Assembly (NCBI GenBank): GCA_023271515.1
Contig: JALPXQ010000001.1
Span: 1 to 59,871, forward strand
Direction: 5' to 3'
From: Dehalococcoidia bacterium
Lineage (GTDB): Bacteria; Chloroflexota; Dehalococcoidia; SZUA-161; SpSt-899
Length of the DNA: 59,871 bases
In this document: positions 52,024 to 59,435 of the stretch, in pieces
How the letters are laid out: each line of letters starts with the position of its first letter
Numbering within the stretch: the first letter of the stretch is position 1
The notes under the pieces: model-generated
Told to the model about the DNA's origin: nothing
The model's input: only the letters and a program-made list of their open reading frames with translations
The model's database searches: none
Program-made: the position numbers and the translations under genes

Positions 52024-53311
52024 AGAGAATTTGAAAAGACGTGTTCTTTTATATATATCTAGAGGTGCAAACACTTTGGATAAATTACTCCAAGTTTGCA
52101 ACGGTATTTATCCAAACGAATTAAAATTTTTGTTAAATGAACTAAAAGATAAAAACTTAGTGAAGGAAGAAAATGACTTTTTTGTTGTTGATAAAAATTG
52201 TATCGAATATTTAAAAATAGTAGATGTAAATCGCTTAGAAATGAATAAAATAAATGAAAAATTTTTAAAAATGTATCATGAACTACCTATCCCTCACCCA
52301 CTAGATTATGAGTGGAGATGGAACTTAGATAATTTAAAAAAACTATTTACAGCTATAATAAACAAACATCCTTTTAACAACTTAAAAATTGGTTTTCTTG
52401 GAGCTCCAATTGCAGCTATTTATTTTTCTATTGTTAAAAATTTTGAAAACTTGAATTTCCAATTGACATTAATTGATAGGAATGAAGAAATAATCAGATA
52501 TATTAGAAATAATAGCATTCTAAATAACCAAATTAAAACAATATGCCACGACTTACAATATGAATTCAAAAATGGATTAGGAAAAAATGATATAATAATT
52601 ATGGATCCTCCTTGGTACGTAGCCTTTCACAAAATTTTTATCTCTAGAGCATCATCAATTTTGCAGCCCGAAACAGGTTTTGTTTATTCATCTTTATTTC
52701 CAACAAATACAAGACCAAATGCTATTTATGAAAGAATGGAAATATTAGAAATTTTTATTAAATCGGGGTTACATCTTGTATCTTTAACTCCTTCATTCTT
52801 TAAATATGAAACTCCACATTTTGAGTCAAAATCCCTCGAAGCAAGCGGTATTAGATTGGAATCTCATTGGCGGTATGGAGACCTTATAATTCTTCAATCA
52901 ACTAAGCTTTTAAGACCTATAATTTTTGGAGATTTTATTGTCGAAAATTTTGTTTGGAAAACTGTTAGATTTGATAAAAAACTAATTAAAATTAAGATCT
53001 CACCTTTTGAAGAACAATACATACGTCCCCGGATAATTCAAATATTAGATAAATCTAGCATTTTAGAGAGCGTTAGTAGAAGACATCCATACAGGCCTTA
53101 TGTAGATATGTGGACATCAGATAATGAAATATTTCATCTTACAGGAAGAAATATCATATACTTTGTTTTGAATTTGTACTCTTCAGGAGAAAATATTCAA
53201 CAGATTGTAGAAAAGATAAGTAAGAAATATGGAGTGCAAAGGAAAAAAATTGATGAAGATATAAAAGAAATTGTTAATTTTGTAGAAACTAATATAGTAA
53301 GGAGGGAATAA
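52013..53311 (+). CDS. winged helix - DPPW methyltransferase - PqqD-like fusion
   Basis: A 432-residue protein starting at ATG 52013, which has GGAGGG upstream. Residues about 1-75 look like a winged helix (LDKLLQVCNGIYPNELKFLL). A Rossmann methyltransferase core follows: IGFLGAPIAAIYFS, LTLIDRNEEII and MDPPWY (residues 198-201), the motif IV of N6-adenine/amino methylases. The last 75 residues (FHLTGRNIIYFVL, ENIQQIVEKISKKYGV, EDIKEIVNFV) resemble PqqD-like peptide-binding modules. Target unknown: DNA, RNA or a peptide are all possible. Confidence 0.6.
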   Translation: MENKENLKRRVLLYISRGANTLDKLLQVCNGIYPNELKFLLNELKDKNLVKEENDFFVVDKNCIEYLKIVDVNRLEMNKINEKFLKMYHELPIPHPLDYEWRWNLDNLKKLFTAIINKHPFNNLKIGFLGAPIAAIYFSIVKNFENLNFQLTLIDRNEEIIRYIRNNSILNNQIKTICHDLQYEFKNGLGKNDIIIMDPPWYVAFHKIFISRASSILQPETGFVYSSLFPTNTRPNAIYERMEILEIFIKSGLHLVSLTPSFFKYETPHFESKSLEASGIRLESHWRYGDLIILQSTKLLRPIIFGDFIVENFVWKTVRFDKKLIKIKISPFEEQYIRPRIIQILDKSSILESVSRRHPYRPYVDMWTSDNEIFHLTGRNIIYFVLNLYSSGENIQQIVEKISKKYGVQRKKIDEDIKEIVNFVETNIVRRE

Positions 53312-53312
53312 A

Positions 53313-54548
53313 ATGAATATATTTAACTTGGCAGACTTAGGATATAAGATTATCGTAATAGATGAAAAAGCTATAAATTTATTTCTAAACAAAGTTTCAT
53401 TAGAAGAAATCAAAGATTTTATTCGTCACAAAGGGAAAGTTTATGTTTTGGGTAAAGATGCTGGAGAAATAAAAAAATATGTTGAAAAGTCTGGAGGAGA
53501 AATTATTGATATTTCTAAAAAAGAAGTATTGGCAGAGGTTACAACTATTGTAAGGACTAAAAACCATAAATTTTTAGATTGGGCTAAAACATTTGGGATA
53601 GATTCAAAATTGGTTAAATCTCAGGTATTATATGTTAAATATACCGATGCATCTGTTATAACAGATTTACCAGCCTTCTTTAATATGCCTTATGTTAAAT
53701 ATGTAAGAAAAAAAGACTGCTACTTAAGATTAATAGCTCATGGTATGGAAAACTGCCCTCACAATTGTGTATATTGCTATGCTAATTATGCTTATGATGT
53801 CCCAACAACAGTTTTAATCAATTTTAAAAATAAAATAAAAGAGGATATTCAAAAACCAAATATAAAGGAACATATTCAACGAGGTTATCCAATTAACATA
53901 GGTTCAATTACAGACCCTTTTAGTAAGGTAGCTGTTTATTTTGGTTTGGTTGAAGACTTTTTATCCTCTGTTGGTGACATTAGAACTTTAATAGTAACTA
54001 AGTCTACTCTTTTTACAAATGATTATTTTGTCGATTTATTAAAAAAATTTAGGAATGTAAAATTAACCTTCACATTTACAGGACTTCACCAATACGAAGC
54101 AGGTGTCCCACGCAGAGGCTATAATTTTCCATCAGAAGAAATATCAAAAGCTATATCCTCTGGAATTGATATTAATGTTTTTTATAGGCCAATAATAGAA
54201 GGTATTAATGATGATTTAAGCGATATGAGAGTTATATTTTCACAAATGAAAGAAGCAGGATTAACAAATGTATGTTTTGGTTTTTTAAGAAATAACATGC
54301 GAATGGAGGAGTCTCTATCTAAGAGATTTTCCTCTTTGTTCTTAGATTTGACTAAAGGATTGACTGACAAATACATGGATGATTTTTATCCTCTTTTAAA
54401 CTATCGCATTAGGAAATCATTAGAGATTCATAATATTCTTTACCATCTAGATATGAATATCTCTGCCTGTCAACCCTATATTGGAAAATTAAGAGATTTA
54501 GTAGAAACAACTTATTGCTCTTGTAGAAAAGAGAGGTGGGAAAAATGA
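53313..54548 (+). CDS. SPL-like radical SAM protein
   Basis: A 411-residue radical SAM enzyme. The 4Fe-4S motif is CPHNCVYCYA (C148, C152, C155), and GSITDPFSKVA follows, as in spore-photoproduct-lyase-type proteins. The N-terminal 130 residues are an alpha/beta domain of unknown type, and the C-terminus has additional cysteines (CQPY, YCSCRKE). AAGGAGGG precedes the ATG, one base after the methyltransferase stop. SPL relatives act on nucleic-acid bases, but the substrate here is unknown. Confidence 0.75.
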   Translation: MNIFNLADLGYKIIVIDEKAINLFLNKVSLEEIKDFIRHKGKVYVLGKDAGEIKKYVEKSGGEIIDISKKEVLAEVTTIVRTKNHKFLDWAKTFGIDSKLVKSQVLYVKYTDASVITDLPAFFNMPYVKYVRKKDCYLRLIAHGMENCPHNCVYCYANYAYDVPTTVLINFKNKIKEDIQKPNIKEHIQRGYPINIGSITDPFSKVAVYFGLVEDFLSSVGDIRTLIVTKSTLFTNDYFVDLLKKFRNVKLTFTFTGLHQYEAGVPRRGYNFPSEEISKAISSGIDINVFYRPIIEGINDDLSDMRVIFSQMKEAGLTNVCFGFLRNNMRMEESLSKRFSSLFLDLTKGLTDKYMDDFYPLLNYRIRKSLEIHNILYHLDMNISACQPYIGKLRDLVETTYCSCRKERWEK

Positions 54549-55549
54549 AGATACATTTAGCAATTTTATATAAAGATTATTTAGATTTGATTTTGGAAGG
54601 TAAAAAAACGATTGAGGCTCGTTTTTCAAAGGTTAAATGTCCACCTTATGGTAGAGTTTCTATTGGAGATAAAATTCTATTAAAGGAAACAGGAGGTCCT
54701 ATTAGGGGAGAGGCTACAGTCAGTGTTGTAAAGTATTTTGATAACCTTGCTCCATCTAGGGTTGTCCATATTGTTAATAAATACAAAGAACAATTACAAA
54801 TTAAAGACAATTTTCTTAACCAAAAGTTGGATAGTAATTATTTAACTCTTATATTTCTCAAAGACGTCGTCGAAGTTTCACCTTATTTTATTAATAAGAG
54901 AGATAGAAGAGGCTGGATTGTATATTACAATCACGCTCCTCAATCAATACAATTGGACTTATTTGGAAATAAAGTCAGTGATAAGGAAGTGAAAATAAAC
55001 CCATATTACAGTGAATGCGAAAATGGATTGCATTCTTTCTTTAAATCTCCTTTAAAAAATAGTGAAGGATACCCACGTTGTAGAAATTGTGGTAAAGACA
55101 TAATTCACTGGAAGAAACTACATATAAGAGATTTAAAAAATATAGATTTTGTTATTTCAGAGTTAAGGAAAGAATGGTGGAGAAACTACTGGTGGGAGGT
55201 TGAAATCGATGAAAAAGCTATATCCCACGCACTTAGGAAGAACTCTAATGAACTATACGTTCTTGTAAGAAAAAGAATCGAAAAGTCTGTTGGGATTGTC
55301 TATGAGTTTAGAGGCAGAAAACAACCCTATCGTGATGGTTATCAGATACCCTACAAAGGCAATATTATTTATTATGCTCAACATGCTACAGCTACATGTT
55401 GCAGAAAATGTATTGAGTGTTGGCATGGCATACCTCAAGGCAGAAACCTCAACAATGAAGAAATAGAATATCTTACTATGTTAGTAATGAAATATATAAG
55501 AAGGAAATTAAGGGATTACAAGAGGGGGGTGATAAGAAATGGTAAGTGA
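54545..55549 (+). CDS. ASCH - DUF4186 fusion protein
   Basis: A 334-residue protein. The N-terminal 110 residues are ASCH-like (YLDLILEGKKTIEARF, VSIGDKILLKETGG), a PUA-related nucleobase- or RNA-binding fold. A central CRNCGKD is half a zinc knuckle. The C-terminal 140 residues match DUF4186 through YYAQHATATCCRKCIECWHG and an R-K-Q-P motif. ATG 54545 overlaps the radical SAM stop and has GAGAGGTGGG before it. Confidence 0.7.
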   Translation: MKIHLAILYKDYLDLILEGKKTIEARFSKVKCPPYGRVSIGDKILLKETGGPIRGEATVSVVKYFDNLAPSRVVHIVNKYKEQLQIKDNFLNQKLDSNYLTLIFLKDVVEVSPYFINKRDRRGWIVYYNHAPQSIQLDLFGNKVSDKEVKINPYYSECENGLHSFFKSPLKNSEGYPRCRNCGKDIIHWKKLHIRDLKNIDFVISELRKEWWRNYWWEVEIDEKAISHALRKNSNELYVLVRKRIEKSVGIVYEFRGRKQPYRDGYQIPYKGNIIYYAQHATATCCRKCIECWHGIPQGRNLNNEEIEYLTMLVMKYIRRKLRDYKRGVIRNGK

Positions 55550-56510
55550 TGATGAATTTGTAAGAGTAAGAGATGAAATTCTTAAACTCATCGTTGAAGG
55601 AAATAAAAAGTTACTATTCTGGGGTTTCACTCCATTTTGTATTAATCTTATTTCAAATCTTGTGAATATGGGTTTGGATAATTGTATAGTTGGAATAATT
55701 GACCATAAAAACAATAAACAAGGATGTAAAGTATACAATTATGTAGTATTACCCCCTTCAGAAATAAAAAAATTAGATATTGACACTTTAGTTATATGTT
55801 ATGATGAAGAAAAGGAAGATGTCTTAGAATTATTTTACAATTTATATTCAAAAAATAGAAAAGTTGAAATTATACTTTATGGAAATAAGAATTACGAATT
55901 TTCGGATAGTCTTTTTCAGGAAATAATTGATTCACTTCCTGTTAAGTCCAAGGCTGGTGGATATCCTTTTATGCTCATTCACATATACCAATCATTAATT
56001 CATGTTATCAAAAATAACATACCTGGTGATGTCGTAGAGATTGGTACATTCCAAGGTGGTACCACCGTATTCATGGCTAAAGTAATAAAAGCGTTAGGAA
56101 GCGATAAAAAAATTTTTTCTTTCGATACATTTTCAGGATATCCGGAGAGCAAAAACCCTTTAGACTTATTTAAAGATAAAAAGTGTGAGTTTAGTGATTA
56201 TGATTTCGTCAAAAACTATTGCAAACCGTATAAAATAGAACTTATTAGAGGAAATATAGTAGAAACCATTAATACGTTGAAAGGGGAAAAAATCTCTTTT
56301 TCTTTTTTTGATACCGACAATTATACACCTACTAAAATAGCTTTAAAATACATTTTCGATCTTACACCTAAGGGAGGAATCTTTGCTTTTGATCATTATT
56401 ACTCAAAAGATTGGATAAAAACTATAGGAGAAAGGATAGCCATTAAGAAGTTCTTTAAAGATAAAAATGTTTTTAACTTACAAGGAACTGGAATATTTAT
56501 CAAATTATGA
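55539..56510 (+). CDS. TylF/macrocin-O-methyltransferase-like protein
   Basis: A 323-residue protein. The N-terminal 110 residues are Rossmann-like (LLFWGFTPFCINLISNL, VGIIDHKNN, IDTLVICYDEE), similar to domains that accompany sugar-modifying enzymes. The C-terminal part is a class I methyltransferase of the TylF type: VVEIGTFQGGTTVFMA, FSFDTFSGYPE and FFDTDNYTPT, the metal/substrate aspartates. GAGGGGGGTG precedes the ATG, and it overlaps the ASCH gene by 11 bases. Confidence 0.78.
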   Translation: MVSDDEFVRVRDEILKLIVEGNKKLLFWGFTPFCINLISNLVNMGLDNCIVGIIDHKNNKQGCKVYNYVVLPPSEIKKLDIDTLVICYDEEKEDVLELFYNLYSKNRKVEIILYGNKNYEFSDSLFQEIIDSLPVKSKAGGYPFMLIHIYQSLIHVIKNNIPGDVVEIGTFQGGTTVFMAKVIKALGSDKKIFSFDTFSGYPESKNPLDLFKDKKCEFSDYDFVKNYCKPYKIELIRGNIVETINTLKGEKISFSFFDTDNYTPTKIALKYIFDLTPKGGIFAFDHYYSKDWIKTIGERIAIKKFFKDKNVFNLQGTGIFIKL

Positions 56511-56519
56511 GGTGTAACT

Positions 56520-57071
56520 ATGGAAAGGATTGTAATTGGTGTATCTGGTCCTATTGGGGCCGGAAAAACATGCCTTTGTAATATACTAGTGGCAAAATAT
56601 GGATTTAAATATTTAAGTTTTGGAAAATTGATTTCTGACATATTAAAAGAAGAGGGTGTTGAGATTACAAGAGAAAATTTACAAAATATGGGTGAAAAAA
56701 TAATAAAAGAGAAGGGTTGCAAGGGTGTTGTCGACTTGCTTTTTAAAAAGTATCAAGTGGGTGAGGTATCAAATTATACTATTGATGGTATAAGACATAT
56801 GAAAGTTTATTTGTATCTAAAAGAAATTTTTAAAAGCTCTTTTAAACTTGTATATGTCGATGCCCCACTAACTGTTAGATTTGAAAGGGTCAAAATGAGG
56901 GTTAAAGATATTAATATAAACTCACTGACTGATTTAAAAGAACTTGAATGTAAAGAGATCGAGAGAAATATTCCGTATTTAAAGAAATATGCAGATTTTA
57001 TAATAATGAATGATAAGGATGATACCCATTTAGAAAATAAACTAAAAAACCTATTAAATCAAATAATTTAA
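56520..57071 (+). CDS. P-loop nucleotide kinase-like protein
   Basis: A 183-residue AAA/kinase-fold protein with Walker A GPIGAGKT (residues 10-17), ITRENLQNMGEKI, TIDGIRH, VDAPLTVRFERVKMR and a final ADFIIMND. This set is shared by archaeal and phage deoxynucleotide or dephospho-CoA kinase-like proteins. It would phosphorylate a nucleotide. The attC-like site begins within six bases of its stop, so it ends the cassette operon. Confidence 0.75.
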   Translation: MERIVIGVSGPIGAGKTCLCNILVAKYGFKYLSFGKLISDILKEEGVEITRENLQNMGEKIIKEKGCKGVVDLLFKKYQVGEVSNYTIDGIRHMKVYLYLKEIFKSSFKLVYVDAPLTVRFERVKMRVKDININSLTDLKELECKEIERNIPYLKKYADFIIMNDKDDTHLENKLKNLLNQII

Positions 57072-57076
57072 AATGT

Positions 57077-57207
57077 GCCCGTCGCCCGCAACTCTCCGCT
57101 TCGCTTCGGTGCTATCGCACTCGGACAACAGCAGGTATGCGGTTCGCTTACGCTCACCCAAATGCTCGGCTTCACCTCGCACTTCGCATACCCGCCGCCC
57201 GTTAGTT
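57077..57207 (+). repeat. attC-like site ending cassette 1
   Basis: First arm GCCCGTCGCCCGCAACT (57077-57093), a 27-base insert, core GGACAAC (57123-57129), inner arms GGTATGCG (57134-57141) and CGCATACC (57185-57192, perfect complement), and right core GTTAGTT (57201-57207). The centre has two hairpins with facing TC dinucleotides: GGT-TC-GC-loop-GC-TC-ACC and TGC-TC-GG-loop-CC-TC-GCA. Nearly identical to the centre at 58.8 kb. Confidence 0.78.
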
Positions 57208-58841
57208 GCAATTGGCGTCGGGTCGAAATTCAGGAAAGGAATAAAAATACATAATTAATAAATTAGGAGAGGCGATAAAATGAGAAATATGAAAGAGCAG
57301 ATAGAAAGATTTGTGGATGATACAATAAAGAAAAATGATATCGTACTCTTGGATATTTTATGGACCTTCTACTGGTGTATTACCACCACACCTAAATCAG
57401 GGTATTATGAAAATAATAAATTAAATGTAAGTAACATTTTCAAAAAATGGTTCTATAGAGTCTCTATTAGAAATTTACAAAAAAGTTTAATTTACGTCAG
57501 ACAGAAATAAAGAACAAAATAATAAAAGTATTAATAGATTGGATGAACACCGCACCGGATTTTCTACCTTACGAAACTTATGATGAAGATAGAGAATTAT
57601 TAAGAAAACTCTTACTCAAGAAAAGTTCAGATCTTTTAATTAAAAACATTAGAAATAAAATGGATACTCTATCCGACTTGGATAAAAAAATTCTGTCATT
57701 TATATTATACTACATTCCACTTAAAATTCAGGAGTCTATAAAGGAAGCGGAAGAAGAAAGGCAAAAAGGAGGCTTTGACTGGGGCAAATATGGTTATCTC
57801 CCCGATTTTCATATAAAAACAGATAAAGAAACTGGTGAAATTGTTTATTTTGAAATCGATCCAAAAGAATGGACATACATTTTTTAATTTATTATTTGAT
57901 GAAGAGTTAAAAGAACAAAGGTTTAAAATTAAATTACATAGAAAGCGTACAGGATTTATATTTCTTCCACAAGAAGAATATAAGGAATATAGTTTCTGGC
58001 AATTTGGAGACGAATTGGTAAAAATGGGTATTGGGTATTGGAGCGTTTGGGTTTCAGAATCAAAAAATGTACATATAGAGTTCGTTATTCCGAACTTTAT
58101 TTATGAGGCCATACAAGATTATAAAACCAAATTACCAATAATCGAAAACTTTGAAGAAAAAATCAATGAAATTAAAAGGGAAAAAGAGACAAAAAGATTA
58201 GAAAAAGAATGGAATCTTGAAGACTTTGAAGAAACTGAGGCAGTTAGCGAAGTATTAGAATCTGAGATTGAAGCTTCCATAATATCAAATCCTGAAATTT
58301 TAGAAGAAGGATTAGAACTTGTTGGTAATCAGTATCCAACTTCTGTTGGTTACATCGATATACTTTGTAAAGATAAAAATGGGAATTTTGTTGTAATAGA
58401 ATTAAAGAGAGGTACAGGTTCATATAAAGTAGTTGGTCAAATTCAGAAGTACATGGCATGGGTCAGCGAAAATCTTGCTAAAGATAAACAAGTTCGGGGA
58501 ATTATTGTAGTGAAAGAGTATGACCAAGAGTTAGAGTACGCTGTTAAAGGATCAAAATTTCCAATTGAGATAAAAATATTCGGACAAGAACCACCAACTG
58601 GAGAAAATATAAAATATTGTACAAGATGTGGAAAACCAAATCCAAAATCGGCTAAATATTGTATCAAATGCGGACAAGAATTTTGGATGTGATATAAATG
58701 GGATTTATTTTTACGACCCGACGCCAACTTCTCGCCTCTTCGAGGCTCGACCCTTACGGGGCAACTAACAAGCGAATATACGGTTCGCTTCGCTCACCCA
58801 AATGCTCGGCTACGCCTCGCACTTCGCATATCCCCAAAACG
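57202..58841 (+). mobile_element. integron-like cassette 2, about 1.6 kb
   Basis: Head GTTAGTTGC (57201-57209) is the perfect complement of GCAACTAAC (58761-58769), and TTGGCGTCGGGTCG (57212-57225) of CGACCCGACGCCAA (58714-58727). One AT-rich, frameshifted nuclease gene fills it, in the same orientation as cassette 1. Confidence 0.75.
57280..58692 (+). pseudogene. NucS/DUF91-like nuclease with zinc ribbons, two frameshifts
   Basis: Three consecutive frames join into one protein of about 470 residues if one A is restored in the A6 run at 57479-57484 and one T removed from the T6 run at 57876-57881. The ATG at 57280 follows TTAGGAGAGG. The N-terminal half is unknown. The C-terminal domain is PD-(D/E)xK-like: IEASIISNPEILEEGLELVG, GNQYPTSVGYIDIL and VVIELKRG, as in NucS/DUF91 nucleases. 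A double zinc ribbon ends it (CTRCG, CIKCG). The two opposite homopolymer errors could be sequencing artefacts. Confidence 0.7.
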
Positions 58842-58847
58842 TTATAT
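58714..58847 (+). repeat. attC-like site ending cassette 2
   Basis: First arm CGACCCGACGCCAA (58714-58727), an insert with its own hairpin GCCTC-TTC-GAGGC, core AACTAAC (58763-58769), right core GTTATAT (58841-58847). Central hairpins are GGT-TC-GC-TTC-GC-TC-ACC and TGC-TC-GGC-TAC-GCC-TC-GCA. Compared with the 57.1 kb site, the second stem changes while staying paired. Confidence 0.78.
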
Positions 58848-58919
58848 GACATTCCGCCCCTTCGCCGTATCAGAAAATATAAAAATATATGGATTATTGT
58901 AAATTATGGAGGCTAAAAG

Positions 58920-59435
58920 ATGACAACAATAGAAGAAATCTTAAAATCAAAAAAGAAGCCAAAGGAAATCGTTGAACTTTTGGCTGAAGCACTAAAAAGG
59001 GATAAGAAACTAATCGCTGAACTTATCCAATGTTTTGAAAATGGCACCACTGCTGAAAAAGGGAATTGTATGGAAGCAATAGAATATGTCACCAAAGAAA
59101 ACCCTGAATTTGCTGAAAACTGCCTTGAGTTTGTTATTGCTCATATCAATTGCAAAGCACCAAGAGTTAAATGGGAAGCTTGCAGGATAATAGGCAATGT
59201 TGCCCAAAAATTTCCAAGCAAAATCCAGAAAGCCATCCCAAAACTCTTAGAGAATACTAAGGACAAAGGCACAGTTGTAAGATGGAGCGCAGCCTTTGCT
59301 TTGACTGAGATTGCGAAAAGTAACTCAGAAATGCAGAAAGAACTTGTTCCAGAATTTAAGAAGATACTGGAAAGGGAAACCAACAAGGGAGTGAGAAATA
59401 TTTACCTAAAATATCTGAAGGATGTCGGACTATGA
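58920..59435 (+). CDS. HEAT-repeat-like protein
   Basis: A 171-residue all-helical protein. Repeated units such as VKWEACRIIGNVAQKFP and VVRWSAAFALTEIAKSN, about 38 residues apart, are HEAT or DNA-alkylation-repair-type solenoid repeats. GGAGG precedes the ATG. It overlaps the next gene by four bases. Such proteins bind proteins or nucleic acids; the role is unknown. Confidence 0.75.
   Translation: MTTIEEILKSKKKPKEIVELLAEALKRDKKLIAELIQCFENGTTAEKGNCMEAIEYVTKENPEFAENCLEFVIAHINCKAPRVKWEACRIIGNVAQKFPSKIQKAIPKLLENTKDKGTVVRWSAAFALTEIAKSNSEMQKELVPEFKKILERETNKGVRNIYLKYLKDVGL

Larger units (their letters stand above)
51623..57201 (+). mobile_element. integron-like cassette 1, six genes, about 5.6 kb
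   Basis: Head GTTGTCCGA (51622-51630) is the perfect complement of TCGGACAAC (57121-57129). The following AATTGCGGGCGACGGGC complements GCCCGTCGCCCGCAACT (57077-57093) at 16 of 17. All six genes point the same way, overlap or nearly touch, and are strongly AT-rich against the GC-rich chromosome. A cassette this large is unusual because most integron cassettes hold one gene. Confidence 0.7.

Noticed and set aside
57073..57258. 61-residue frame over the 57.1 kb repeat, and a similar 72-residue frame at 58698-58916
   Set aside because: Their shared peptide (RSPKCSA.PRTSH) is only the translation of the conserved hairpin DNA. The structure is explained by attC-like sites, and no start signal precedes either.
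56900..58900. CRISPR array
   Set aside because: Only two similar repeats 1.6 kb apart, flanking genes, with no spacers or cas genes.
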